From positions 62,001 through 126,000 of the forward strand of contig NC_079209.1 in NCBI RefSeq assembly GCF_026745355.1: a DNA stretch of 64,000 nt. Direction: 5' to 3'. Under the pieces are notes generated by a model. That model had not been told where the DNA came from and did not search any database. It saw only the letters and a list, made by a program, of their open reading frames with translations. The translations under genes and the position numbers were made by a program. Positions 49,732 to 61,690 of the stretch are shown in pieces. The DNA is from Beta vulgaris subsp. vulgaris. Its lineage: Eukaryota > Streptophyta > Magnoliopsida > Caryophyllales > Amaranthaceae. Position 1 is the first letter of the stretch. Each line of letters starts with the position of its first letter.

Positions 49732-51023
49732 TACTAGAATCACTTGTAACAGTACGTAGTATAATATATTGTTAATTTTGGTAAAACTCCCTTGATTGTA
49801 GTGAATGCATTGATCACAAATATATATGTTACATCCTAAATCATATCTTAAGCATAATAAGAAAGCTAACAAGACTAGGATTCTAAGTAGGCAAAGTATA
49901 TCCTAATACAAAAATATTTAACATAATATTTTTATATTCTATCACACCCCCGCAGCCATAGCAGGAGGAGGGCGAACGTTAAGACTGGACTTAAACTCCA
50001 AAAATAACTGTCATGGAAGTCCTTTTGTGAATATGTTCGCAAACTGATACCGAATAGTAACATGCAAAACACGTACGTGACCAATAGCAACCTTTTTCCT
50101 AACGAAATGAATATTCATCTCAACATGTTTGGGGTGTTAGTGTCATAACTTGTACGGGATTGCGAAAAATATAAATAACATTGACATTATCACAATGAAC
50201 AATGATTGTCTGCCAAAAAGGACTATGTAACTACAAAATAAGATTTTGCAACCAAGATGCTTCTGCAGCAACATTTGCGACGCCCTCTATACTCTGCCTC
50301 TGCACTAGGTCTAGATAATGTGGGTTTTCTCTTAGACTGCCAGGATATTAATTAGTTGTCACCAAGAAAACAATAATAACGTGAAGTAGAACGACGAGTA
50401 TTAAGACAACCACCCCAATCTGCAACTGTATAAGTGATCAAGTGCAAGTGAGTAGTAGGATATAAGTGTAAACTGTGATCAATAATGTCCCGAATATAAC
50501 GCATGATGCATTTCAATGCATTGTAATGAGGTTCATGTGGATCATGCATGAATAAACAAACCTGCTGAACTGCATAAGCTATATTAGGACGAGTAAATGT
50601 AAGATACTGTAAGGCACCTGCTAAACTACGATAATGAGTGGGATCATAAACAGGAAGACAAGAGTCAACACTAAGTTTAGCATTGGTGTGGACGGAAGTC
50701 GCTGCAAGCTTACAAGATCCTATGCATGCCTAATTGTCTACACGTTCCAATATTTCATGTACATATTTCTGATGAGATGATAAAAACGTTTATGAAGGAG
50801 CGAGTACGACTAACAGGTTCCCAAGAAATAGCTAACTAGGCTCAAATCAAACACGGGAAATTCCATTTCGAGAGTACTAATCAGACAGTCCCAAAGAGAA
50901 TCAAACGAAGTGCACAGAATAATATCATCAACATATAAGAGAAGATATATATGTCATGTCAGGATTCTAAGTAGGCAAAGTATATCGCAAAAACATTAAA
51001 CATAATAGTTTTACATTCTATCA
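49732..51023 (-). mobile_element. Internally deleted Ty1-copia retrotransposon
   Basis: On the minus strand, a 5' LTR start TGATAGAATGTAAAACTATT (51023 down to about 50960) joins directly to reverse transcriptase sequence. RNase H follows, then a polypurine tract (GGCTGCGGGGG, about 49955-49945) and the 3' LTR start TGATAGAATATAAAAATATT at 49944. The first 65 bp or so of the two LTRs match (GCCTACTTAGAATCCT near 49877 and 50962). Gag, protease and integrase are gone. The 3' LTR continues toward 49732 and was probably hit by the MULE. Confidence 0.78.
49960..50957 (-). pseudogene. Copia reverse transcriptase / RNase H remnant
   Basis: The minus strand encodes the polymerase core LLYVDDIILCTSFDSLWDCL and FPVFDLSLVSYFLG, then after frame damage AGALQYLTFTRPNIAYAVQQ, MHDPHEPHYNALKCIMRYIR and ADWGGCLNTRRSTSRYYCF. 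The RNase H end follows (SAEAEYRGVANVAAEASWL and IVHCDNVNVIYI). The order and motifs are those of Ty1-copia (Ale/Retrofit-like) pol. Stops and frame changes show it is dead, and everything upstream of the polymerase core is deleted. Confidence 0.85.
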
Positions 51024-51497
51024 TGTATTGATAGTTTATTTGCTCTATATTTTTAAATGATGTAATATTAGAAGAAAGAGTTATTCAAAATATCATTGTT
51101 ATATAAGTTTGGTAGATGAAAATAGGAGCTATAAACTATTATATATTATGTACTTTTTCTATATTATAAATTAGTGAAATAATTGTATTTTTTAATGTGA
51201 GCTTTTTGAAAAAAGTGTTATTTATTTTAAAACAGAGAAATTATTTATTTGTGAATTTCATATTTTTCTGTTAGTAAATAAACAAGAGAAAATGAATATT
51301 AACTATTTTGTCCACACACACTCAAGTGACTCAACTGTCCCTCACCAATTTTCTCTTTTCTCTTCCCTCTCTCCCTATAATAAATGCTTTCTCACCTCCT
51401 ATATTAGGTATATATGCACATCCTCACACTTCTCTCACCTTCATATCACATTATTAAGAGATCACAAAGATCAAGCTAAACAAGAACCAACAACAAC
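51024..51497 (+). promoter_or_regulatory. Promoter and leader region of the Gly/Cys-rich protein gene
   Basis: AT-rich upstream region with a TATA-like CCCTATAATAAATGC at about 51373-51387, about 115 bp before the ATG, and a CT-rich initiator-like stretch (51350-51375). The leader includes AAGAACCAACAACAACATG, an A/C-rich start context typical of plant mRNAs. Confidence 0.5.
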
Positions 51498-51926
51498 ATG
51501 AACACCAAAGTAACAAAAACCACCTTCCTTATTTTCATACTTGTCATCATCACCACCATCTCTTCCCTAAGTGGGGCAACCCGAACTTACCCGACTTCTA
51601 AGGGCACCAAGGCCAAAGGTGGTGGTGATGACTTCTTCGGTTCCGGTGGCGGGTTCGGAATACCCGGGTTCAACGACCCAGGTATGTTTGGAGGCGGATA
51701 CGGATATGGATATGGATATGGGTCTCCAAGTGGGGGCCACTCAAAAAGTGGGACCATAAGGCCAAGTATGGTGTGCAAAGAAAAGGGGCCTTGTTATATG
51801 AAGAAGCTCATGTGCCCTGCAAAGTGCTTTACCTCCTTCAGTAGGTCTGGAAAGGGTTATGGTGGGGGAGGAGGAGGTGGTGGGTGCACCATGGATTGCA
51901 AGAAGAAATGTGTTGCTTATTGTTAA
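51498..51926 (+). CDS. Secreted glycine-rich, eight-cysteine small protein
   Basis: Single-exon gene of 142 residues. The N-terminal signal peptide has hydrophobic core FLIFILVIITTISSLSG, with cleavage probably after about residue 26-28. A glycine/tyrosine-rich middle follows (FGSGGGFGIPGF, GGGYGYGYGYG). The C-terminal domain holds all eight cysteines of the protein, spaced C-x5-C-x6-C-x3-C-x19-C-x3-C-x3-C-x3-C, with a glycine loop (GYGGGGGGGG) between the two halves. Such proteins are annotated in eudicots as glycine-rich cell wall structural proteins. Wall or apoplast location is inferred from the signal peptide and lack of a retention signal. The cysteine part is basic (MKKLMC, CKKKC) and could form four disulfides. 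Function unknown. Confidence 0.88.
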   Translation: MNTKVTKTTFLIFILVIITTISSLSGATRTYPTSKGTKAKGGGDDFFGSGGGFGIPGFNDPGMFGGGYGYGYGYGSPSGGHSKSGTIRPSMVCKEKGPCYMKKLMCPAKCFTSFSRSGKGYGGGGGGGGCTMDCKKKCVAYC

Positions 51927-52789
51927 TTAATTTTAAGTGGTTCAATATCTTTCATCTTTAATTTGGTGATGTATAACTACTTCTAGCTAGTCTACTATAA
52001 ATGGTAATTGGTATGTGATGTCATATATATTTCCAGGTTTTATAATATATATTTTATATGTGGTGCTAGCTCCTATCTTATTTTACTTTCTCAAGTAACT
52101 ATAGTAGGACTTTAGTGATAATTACGTAATGTATTGTGGTATTATACTTATATTAGTGGTTTGTGTGCCTATCTATGTCTCTTCCTATGGTGTATCATGT
52201 ATGGTATTAGTATAATAAATAGAGGTCCTTTCCTCTTGATTTTGGCTTTTGTTTAGTATCAACTGCGAACCAAAACTATCAAGTTATTTTTATTTTACTT
52301 TATTTCTATTTATTGGTGGAGAGAGTTGAGCAAATTAATGTCAATTAGAGTTATAAATTGAGTTGAGTTTTTTTTTTTTATTAAAATGAATATGATTTTG
52401 TTGTTCGTAATAACAAATTATGACTAAATTGTGCAAATTCAAGAGTTTTCATTTAGTGGCTACTACTAATTTGTAACTACTACTAATTTTTTTGACCCCC
52501 TTTGATTTTTTTTTTTAAATCACTAAGAAGCCTATAACAATTGACAAACTTGTGCATTTATACTACATGTGCTTCAATTTTACCACATGCCTTCCCATCT
52601 TTTCCATACTGAAATTGTTCGCCCACACAAATATCGAGAAAGCTTATAGAATTGTAAAGTAGACACTCCTACAAATGCTACAATTAAGAAACAAGGTATA
52701 TATAAGTATATAACAACAATATTGCATTGTGATAATTAAAGTGGCCAAGTGGGGTAATTCTAGGCCAAATTGGGTTCTCAGTTTCTCAC
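51927..52789. other. Downstream region of the Gly/Cys-rich protein gene
   Basis: It holds the 3' untranslated region (likely ending near the AATAAATAG at 52215-52223) and AT-rich spacer. No gene or transposon is recognised before the inverted satellite array begins. Confidence 0.5.
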
Positions 52790-55700
52790 TCACCGTTTAA
52801 TTTACTAAAATCGAACAAATCTGATTTGAATGTATGATGTGATCTAATGTAATGTGACCGGGTCCGGAGGAATTCAAAATGCCTTCAAACAGACAAAATT
52901 GAAGGTTATCAATGTACATGCATGCCCAAGAAATGAATAAACGGGTGTTTAGAGGTTTTTTTGAGGCAACGCAAACGGTACCAAGCACTCGGGCTATGTT
53001 ATAAGTCATATCGGCAGCCTGAGAAAGTTTCGGAAGAAAAATACGACGAAGGCCAGAGGAATTCAAAATGCCTTCAAATAAAACAGCCAAAATTGAAGGT
53101 TATAATACACGCTTTCGGACTATCCCGGCGACCGGGCCCCGTAATCCATGGGATGCCTCCTAGGGGCATGAGAGATCATTAGAAAGAACTCACATGGCTT
53201 GGAACAAATATATGAATGATTTCACGTTCATTTCGGGGTAATTTTGGGTTACAAGAGAATTGGGTAAATGTGGTGTTTAAAGGCTTTTTTAAGCAACACA
53301 AATGGTACCAATAAACGGGGCTACGTTACAAGTCATGTCGGATCTCGTAGGAATGTTTCGGGTGAAAAGCACAATTGAGATTAGAGGAGTCCAAAAATGC
53401 CCCTAAAACACAAAAATTGAAGGTTATCATACACGCTTTCGAACTTTCACATATCTCGGGCTCCAGAATCCATAGGATGCCTCCTAGGGATAGCCGGATA
53501 GGGAGGACATTAAAAATGACTTACATGGCTTGGAATGCATATCAAAATGCTTTCACGTTCATTTTAGTGTAATTTTGGGTTGCATAATAAATTTATAAAT
53601 GCGGTGTTTAGAGGCTTTTTCAGGCAACATAATTGGTACCGAGCACCCGAGCTACGTTACAAGTCATGTAGGCACCCCTAGAAAAGTTCTGAGAAAAAAA
53701 TATGGTCAGGCCCGGGGAAGTCCAAAATGTTCCCAAAATAACCAAAATTGAAGGTTATAATACACGCTTTCGGACTTTTTCGGGAGCTTGGCTTCGGATG
53801 CTTTGGGAGGCCTCCTTGAGGCATTAAAGGTCATTTGGAAGGACTCCCATGGCATGGAACGAATATATGAATGCTTCTACGTTCATTTCGGTTGCAATTT
53901 TGTGTTGCATGAGAAATGACTAAATGGGGTGTTTAGAGGGTTTTTGAGGCAACACAACTGTACCGAGAAATTAGGCTACATTACAAGTCATGTTTGCACC
54001 CCTAAGAAGGTTTCGGATGAAACATATAATTGGGCCCATAGGAGTTAGAAAATACCCACAAAACAGCCAAAATTGAAGGTTATATACACGCTTTCAGACT
54101 TTTCCGGGGATCAGGCTTCGGGCGCAATGGGCTGCCTCGTAGGGACATGGGAGGTCCCGAGAAAGGACTCCCATAGCTAAATATATGAATGCTTTCACGT
54201 TCATTTCGGGACAAATTTGGATTTCATCATAAATGACTAAATGGGGGTGTTTAGAGTCTTTTTGAGGCAATGCAAATGGCACCAAGTACCTAGACTACGT
54301 TACAAGCCATATCGGAACCCCTAACAAGGTTTCGATAGAAAAAAAATGTGATCGAGACTTGATAGGCTGTCGTACACATGTCCAAGATAAATCCTAGCAA
54401 ATCTTCTAACAATATAGTAGGGTAAGTAGGGTTGAATTCACAGGGAGATGGTTATTTTAATTCGACTTTCAAGTTTGGAAAAACTAAAGAAAGTCACGGA
54501 TTTAGGATTGAAAGAATTAACTAATGAAAATAAGGAAAATCAAATTAAAAGAATTTAGAGAAATGATTCACCATGTTTATAGTTCAAAACCTATCAAAAT
54601 ACGATTAACAATGTAATTAGTCAAATATCTAGAACAAAGGTTAATCCTACAGTCGGTCTTAGTGCTCTCAATTCAACATATGCAGTACGGTCGTTAACAT
54701 TTTGGGATAATTTTGGGTTGCACGAAAAGTGAATTAATGGGGTGTTCAGAGGCTTTTTAAGGCAATCCAAATGGTAGCAAGCTATCAGGCTATGTTACAA
54801 GTCATGTTGGCGCATCTAGGAAGGTGTGGTGAGAAAAGTATGACCGGGCTCGAAGGAGTCCAAAATGCCCACGAAACAACCAAAATTGAAGGTTATAATA
54901 CACACTTTCAGACTCTCCTGGGACCCACGTTCCGGATGCCATGGGATACTTGCTAGGGACATGGGAGGTCATTAGAAAGGACTCCCATGGCTTTGAACGA
55001 ATTTATGAATGCTTTCAAGTTCATTTCGGGGTAATTTTGGGTTGCTCGAGATAAATTAATGGGATGTTTAGAGTCTTTTTCTGGCAATGCAAATGGGATG
55101 CCTCCTAGGGACGTGGGACGCCATTAGAAAGGACTCTTATAGCTTAAGAATATATGAATGATTTCACCTTCATTTCAAGGTAATTTGGGGTTGCACAAGA
55201 ATTGAATTAATTTGGGGTATTTAGAGGTTTTTTTAGGCAATGTAAATGGTACCCAACAATCAGACTACATTACATGTCATGTTGGCACCCCTATGAAGGT
55301 TTCGGGTGAAAATTATAACTGAGCTCCGAGGAGTCCAAAAATTTCTCTAAAACAACAAAAATTGAAGGTTATAATACAAGGTTTCAGGCTTGCCTGTGGC
55401 TCGGACTCCGGACACCATGGGATGCCTCTTAGGGCCATGGGAGGTCATTAGAAAGGACTCTCATGGCTTTGAACGAATATAAGAATGATTTCACGTTCAT
55501 TTCGGGTAATTTTGAATTGCACGAGAAATGAATTAGGGGTGTTTGGAGGTTTTTAGAGGTAATGCAAATGGTACCAAGTAGCCAGACTACATTACAAGTC
55601 ATGTTGGTAGAAAGGTTAAGGGTGAAAATTATAACTAGGCCCAGAGGAGTACAAAACGCTTTCGGACTTCCCTAGGGCCCGGGTTTCGGATGTCATGGGA

Positions 55701-56290
55701 TGCTTCATATGGACATGGGAAGTCATTAGAAAAGACGCTCATGGCTTGGAACGAATATATGAATGATTTTACGTTCATTTCGGGGTATTTTTGGGTTGTC
55801 CGACAAATAGATAAATGTGTTTTTAAAGGCTTTTTGAGACAACACAAATGGTACCAAGCACCCGTGCTACATGATAAGTAATGTCAACACCCTATGAATG
55901 TTTCAGGTGAAAAATAAAACTGGGCATGGAGGAGTCCAAAGCTTCCGCCAAAATAGCCATAATTGCAAATTATAATACACGATTTGGGACTTTTTCGGGG
56001 TCCGGACTCCGAAAGGCACAGGATGCCTCCTAGGGACATGAGAGATCATTAGAAAGGACTCTAATGACTTGGAACGAATATATGAATGCTTTTACATTGA
56101 TTTCGGGGTAATTTTGGGTTGCACGACAAATGAATAAATGAGATATTTAGAGGTTTTTTAAAGCAACATAAATGGTACCAAACACACGGGTACGTTACAA
56201 GTCATATGGACTCCCATAGAAAGGTTTTGGGATAACAATATAAACGGCACGGAGTCCAAAAATTGCCCCAAACAGCCAAAATTGAGTAAC
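52790..56290 (-). repeat. Inverted, degenerate array of the same 325-bp satellite
   Basis: The monomers are the reverse complement of those at 38160-43550: AAAATTGAAGGTTATAATAC, ACGCTTTCGGACTTT, CATGGGATGCCTCCTAGGGA, TGGCTTGGAACGAATATATG and TTTAGAGGCTTTTTGAGGCA. Landmark positions about 52898, 53091, 53413, 53743, 54069, 54881, 55357, 55960 and 56275 show spacing of 322-330 bp where intact and deletions or losses elsewhere. About 340 bp of foreign sequence interrupts it near 54350-54690. No higher-order order is seen. Confidence 0.93.
54350..54690. repeat. Foreign insert in the inverted satellite array
   Basis: Non-satellite sequence begins at GTCGTACACATGTCC and runs to about AACATATGCAG. 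It includes GGGTTGAATTCACAGGGAGA, a motif common in plant LTR retrotransposon untranslated regions. No coding sequence or clear termini; family uncertain. Confidence 0.5.
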
Positions 56291-58123
56291 ATATGTATAA
56301 TATATAAAATGAAATGACAAAATTTCATCTAAATTACTGAGACGTGTAGCGAAGATTTCTTTTGAGTCGGCATCGACAGCATCAAAGACAAATTGTACCT
56401 ACACCTTAAGTCCTTAACATATGCCCCGGATACATTACACAACCAATAAATTAATTGATAGAAAGAGAAAAACTATCGGTTTGATATAATTTTCCTAAAT
56501 AATACCCCACAAAAAGTAATTATCATCTAGGATCAGAATGAAATTCAATTTTACGCAATAACATTGTGATTCTTTTTCTTGGTTCATATGAAAATCACTA
56601 CTGAAGATAGCAACTTTAGCCTAAAAATAATTATTTAGAGTAGCCGTTTTTCCAATTGAACTACTTTTATTTATTTTTTTGGCTTTTTACTAACTCGTAT
56701 TCAAACGGAGCAGAAGTACATTAGTGCAAAGTCAGGAAAAAAAAATGACTCCTCTAAGTCAGGAAGAAAAAGAAAACTTGCATTATGTTAGTTCTCTAAA
56801 AAAGAATTATGTTGATATGAATATAGTAATGAGAGATGGTCATTTTACAAGCCGAAGAGAAGAGAGTAATAGTGTAATAGTTAGAGCAAAATCACAAGCA
56901 AATCTTTAATTTAAAGCATATTGCGCAATATATTTCACCCGTTGAGAGCAGCAAACAATACTGCATAGAATTTAAATTACGTACAAGTGACGATGTAACA
57001 GCATCTGCATTCTGCAACCTGGGAAGTGCAAGTGCATGTTGTTCGTCAATTCATAACACTCCTTGGAAGATGGAACTGACCATTATTGTTGTTACCCTGT
57101 AAATTGTAATGCCAACTCTAAATTTCAATTACAAGTATTATTTCATTGCATCTCACAATCACAAGAATTTCTTCTACTAAAACAAACAGACCAAGCTAAG
57201 TGATCATGCTTGAGTTCGAGAATGGTAATAATATGATCAAGATAGGGGCCAGGGCAATATAATTCACCATAAACAGTAACACCCAAAGTTCCTTAGGCTT
57301 CTGCTTCTAGAAATGACTTATATAATATAAAGACCAATGTACAATTACTGATAAGTAATATGACAAGGTAAGCATCAAATTTAATGTGATTTCAGGAGCA
57401 ATATAAATTCTGAGCTTTAGAGCTGACAATTATACTCCTATTGGTCAGGCTCTTTGGAGAACAATTCTCCACCCAACATGCGAGGATTGTTGCTTTTTAT
57501 TTGCATTCCAGAATGAGACTTGCTCTCATGCAGTTGTGAAGAAGAAACTAAGTTTACTACGATCTTTTCAAGAGTCACTTTCAGCTACTTTTCAACTGCA
57601 GATTATATCAGACAGCTTATATGATCCATTACGCTATCTTCTGCTTCTTACAAGTTGTGTGAATTAATTATCGATGGTTTTTCAATCAAGGGTCAAGACA
57701 ATTTACCCCTTGTGTCGTTGCAGGCATATGAGATCTGACCCATCCCCTACAATGCACTGGTGGCTACTCCAATCCTAGCTTCAACTAACTTATATTTCAA
57801 GCTCTACCATCCATATTTCCATTTTTTAACAAATCATTTGCATACATATTAGATGCAAAAAAATTAGAATCTATTGAGTTCAAGGCTTCCTCATAATACA
57901 CATCAAAGCTTGCAAGCAAGACCGTAACTGGGGTTTCAATTAAAAGACATACAAAATGCTTTGCAGTCCTTCGTATCTCTTAATCATCATTTTAATCCTA
58001 AGCAAAATGCTCATCAGTCCTTCATTATCTCTTAATAGTCGTTAAAAGGCTAACTAGTTAAAAACTACTTCACTTACCCAGCAAAAAGTTCCAGACTTCT
58101 TTTGGTCTCTGTTGCTTGGTAAG
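56291..58123. other. Spacer, no gene seen
   Basis: AT-rich region between the satellite and the HAL2-like gene. The part next to 58123 should hold the 3' untranslated region of that gene. The open frame 56724-56909 has no family resemblance. Confidence 0.5.
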
Positions 58124-61100
58124 TCACAAACACGAGGAATCCCAACTAGCATCCACAGCTCGGACAATTTTCTCATGCAGTTGGACACCAGCACAAGCAA
58201 TTATACCACGGTCTAGACCTTCTAAATAAATACCATTCGAGAAGTCTAAGGGATTCCCTCCTGCATCTGTCACCACACCGCCTGCCTCCTGTATGATAAC
58301 AGTGCCAGCTGCATGATCCCATATCTTCTCCTTATAGCCAGACCGTGCAAACTTCATGAATATCTCTGCATCCCCACGAGCTACGGCAGCATACTTGACC
58401 ATGCTGTACACACGTAATGGTTCCTTCCTGTAGCAGTAGAATATACTAGTAAACAACTTTTTATAACTTGACAAAGAGATTATGAGAGTGAATTTTCCCG
58501 ATTCTTTAGGAAAAATTGGCCAATATCACACCATGGTTTGGGGTGCAGGGAGTAGCACCAAACAAAAGAGTCCACAAACAACACAAACTATAATATTGGC
58601 TGCGTTCAATGACATCGTCACAAAATTCCACCAATTTTACTACTTCCTCCGTTATGTTTTAAATGAAACATTGGGTGAAATGACACTATTTATTGATCAA
58701 TTTTGACTCTAATTTATCGCCATTATATAAAGAAAAACATAGTCGAGCGAGATCTTGTTAGATTCGTCTCAATGCATACTATCAAATTAAAACTTTTATA
58801 TACTTTTTACGTGTACACAACTAAAGATATTAATGATTAAAGAAGCGCGTTGAGTTGCGTGAAAAAGCAAGCGTTTCATTTAAAAAAGAATGGAGGAAGT
58901 AAATATTTCTAGGTTTCGCTGACGACAAAGCAGTGATAGGGAGCAAGAGGGGGGGGGATAAAGGATTTTGAATGTGGCTAGACAGATGGGAATTTGGTCG
59001 AATATGTAGCAATATGTTACTCAGGGCACCCAACATTGTATTTGGTGCTGTTTCTATGCTCTTTTTAGTTGGTGTTGCTCCCAGCACCACACCATAGTTG
59101 GTGTCATATAGGCCAGTTATTCCTTTCTTTTACTACATTATTAGCCGAGTCTACTATGCTGGGAAAAATTTCTCTCTACATCTTTCAGGTCTGGAATAAT
59201 ATCATTATGCTTATTAATATTATATCAAGTTATTAGATGTAATTAATGCAATTAATTTAACTTTCTTATGATATCCCACGCATGTCGTGCATATAAGGCC
59301 AGTCTTTATTAAGACTATGATCCTGTCCCACCACATTATCATCATAGGGTCAGCTCTCACACATCAGAAAGGGAAAATTTCCTCCTTTAATTTGGGAAGA
59401 AAATATCTCCTTTGGAGAAGTAGAGATTGAATAAGTAGTTCAGTTGAAACTCCGCCAACTAAACGCTACCACAATTAGCATCAAATTAAATAAGAAACTA
59501 AGGGAGATAAAAGTTGGACAAGGAACAAGCTTTACGAACTCCATTAGAAAAAAGAGAGATGCACCTAACTCCGACGCTGTGAGCAAGTCCGGCGGTGAAA
59601 GAATGACTTGAATTTGCCCTTTCAACAGGCTCACAGAAAGTAGCCTGGCCAGGATCTTCAATGGAAGACACATAAACAGGTCTGGGAGATTTTAACCAAA
59701 CCAAGTTATTTGATGGAATTAATGGCTGCATCCAAGCTTTACCACTACCTTTTTTAGCATATAATACAAAACCTTTATCCCAAGATATAGAAGTTGGTGG
59801 GGTTAGCTTGGATATGATCCTATAGTAACGATGGTGATACGATAGCCACTCCTTCCTTAGCGGGTAATTAGGGCAACCTAAGACTCCAAGCACAACTTCT
59901 CCGTCCTCAACCAATGCTAGAGCAACAGCATATTGGTCTCCTCGTACAAAACCTAGTGTGCCATCAACAGGATCCAATACCCAAAATCTACCACTAGGAC
60001 CACCATTGAAATTGCATTGCCTAATTGCCTCAAGAACTTCTGCTTTCTTTAGGGGTATTATTGGACCTTTAATTCCAAATTGAGGTGCTTCAGATAAACA
60101 CTCATTAACAGTTTGTACTACAGATTCCAAGAGGCCACTTGCCTCAGGCTTTGAGAGAGTTTCAACATCTTCTTCCGCTACAATCGAGACATTATTACTG
60201 CCAAACGATTCAGTTAGTACCCAGCTGACAGTAGCTTGGACACTCCAATCTGATTACATAGAACAAATGCACAATGAACTAAATTATACAGAGCCCGTTA
60301 TAGAACGAAGGTCGTGTTATAGAGCAAATGAATGATTTTCGAGAAATTCATTGCAGTCAGGAAAACTCAATTAAAGATGTAACGGATATTGACACATTGC
60401 ACAACTTAAATGTGCTATCATTGTTCCTACAGTAAAATACTTCAGCTAAAAGACCTTAAGATCTCCAAACTTATGTTCCAGTGACAAAGTCCAGAAAATC
60501 TAGTTGGGTAGTACAGTTTTACTTCATAAATTCACACATTGACGTACTGTACGTTTGCAACCCAACAACCAAAAAGAAAAAAAGTTCATAAAAAAAAAAA
60601 GATAGGTCTCATTCCCAAATTGCTTGTTAACCCCAGCCAAGTTCTACTTCAAGAATTCACATACAGGAAGCCACAAGGTCCCCGCAGTCTATTCAAGCAT
60701 CTCTTTCATGCTACAAACTTTTTGTACATCCAGCATTTTCTTTCAAGTTAAAGGTTGTAAGTTGTAACTAAGTTTGAGAAGTAATATTTTTAAGAAAACA
60801 ATAGAGCCAATATTGAATGGAAAAAAAACACAAATGACCAAATCATCAGAAATTATTGTCAATTCAGCTCTAAACCACAATATCCAAACATATTTTTTGA
60901 TATGTTGCCTTGCAAAGCAGGTAACATATATCAGTAGTAGTCCGCCTAGTTTTCTTTCCTCATCATAAACAATATACTTCTGCCTTCTAATGCGATAAAA
61001 ATGATCAAGCTAAAAGCACAAAACTTCAATCATATAAGTCATTTTCTTAGTTAACAAGGGCAATCAACTGTTCTATTTGACAGCACAAAGAATGAAGTAG

Positions 61101-61690
61101 GTAATGTTATCAATGTACTACAAACAAACAAGAAAACATAATCCCCAACTACAATTTTATATCAGTTTCCAGAAAGAAGAAGAAAAAATCAATTACTCGA
61201 CAAAAGTTTACATTTAGTCATTATCCAACCAAGAATTCAATGAAAACAAATACCCATTAAAAAAGGTGTAAGCAATTTGGAGAAAACAGGAAGCAATGTC
61301 CGAAAAATTGAAAAAGTTACCTGCAATTGTGACAAGAGAATTGTCATCCTTAGATTGAACAAGAGAAGTAGACTTAGAAAGCAAACTCTTTTGCACCCTT
61401 TGACACAAAGAACAAGCCATTTGAACAGCTTTAACAGCAACATCCAATTCATTGGAATAATTATCTTTGGTTGACTCAAAAATTGTGGGGTTGAATTGGG
61501 CAAAATCCTCCATAATTGAAGACCTAATACAGTTGATTTTGGAGAGAGAAATAAAGATGGGGTAAGTTTTAGGAGGAGAGAAGAAGAGGAAACTGTGTTT
61601 TACATGTTTAAATGTGAATTGGGTTTTCTGGGTACTTGTTAAAGAAGATGGTAGATAAGAAGAAAAGGTTAAACGATATGATACAGGCAT
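58124..61690 (-). CDS. PAP phosphatase, HAL2-like (3'(2'),5'-bisphosphate nucleotidase)
   Basis: Exons on the minus strand are 61690-61321, 60249-59565 and 58427-58124, giving 452 residues. The enzyme removes the 3' phosphate of PAP, the sulfation by-product (family also acts on inositol bisphosphates), using Mg ions. Motifs: VAEEDVETL, the metal-binding [20 protein letters not shown], and [15 protein letters not shown] in the last exon. [14 protein letters not shown] and the overall form fit the AHL (HAL2-like) branch rather than SAL1. The first 59 residues are rich in Ser, Thr, Phe and Lys with no acidic residue ([18 protein letters not shown]), resembling an organelle transit peptide; a second in-frame ATG at 61513 (MEDFAQFNP) would give a 393-residue protein without it. 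The second intron carries nested MITEs. Confidence 0.92.
58517..59113. mobile_element. MITE with inverted ends in HAL2-like intron, split by a Stowaway
   Basis: The left part reads TTGGCCAATATCACACCATG and GGGTGCAGGGAGTAGCACCA. The right part, as reverse complement, reads CTGGCCTATATGACACCAAC and GTGCTGGGAGCAACACCA. The inverted similarity extends about 75 bp. With the nested Stowaway removed, the element would be about 340 bp. Superfamily and target duplication are not settled. Confidence 0.6.
58643..58899. mobile_element. Stowaway MITE nested in another MITE
   Basis: CTTCCTCCGTTATGTTTTAA on the left and the complement of CTTCCTCCATTCTTTTTTAA on the right form inverted ends inside a TA duplication (58641-58642, 58900-58901). 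The length of 257 bp and the interior match the older copy at 3590-3838 in opposite orientation. Confidence 0.85.
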
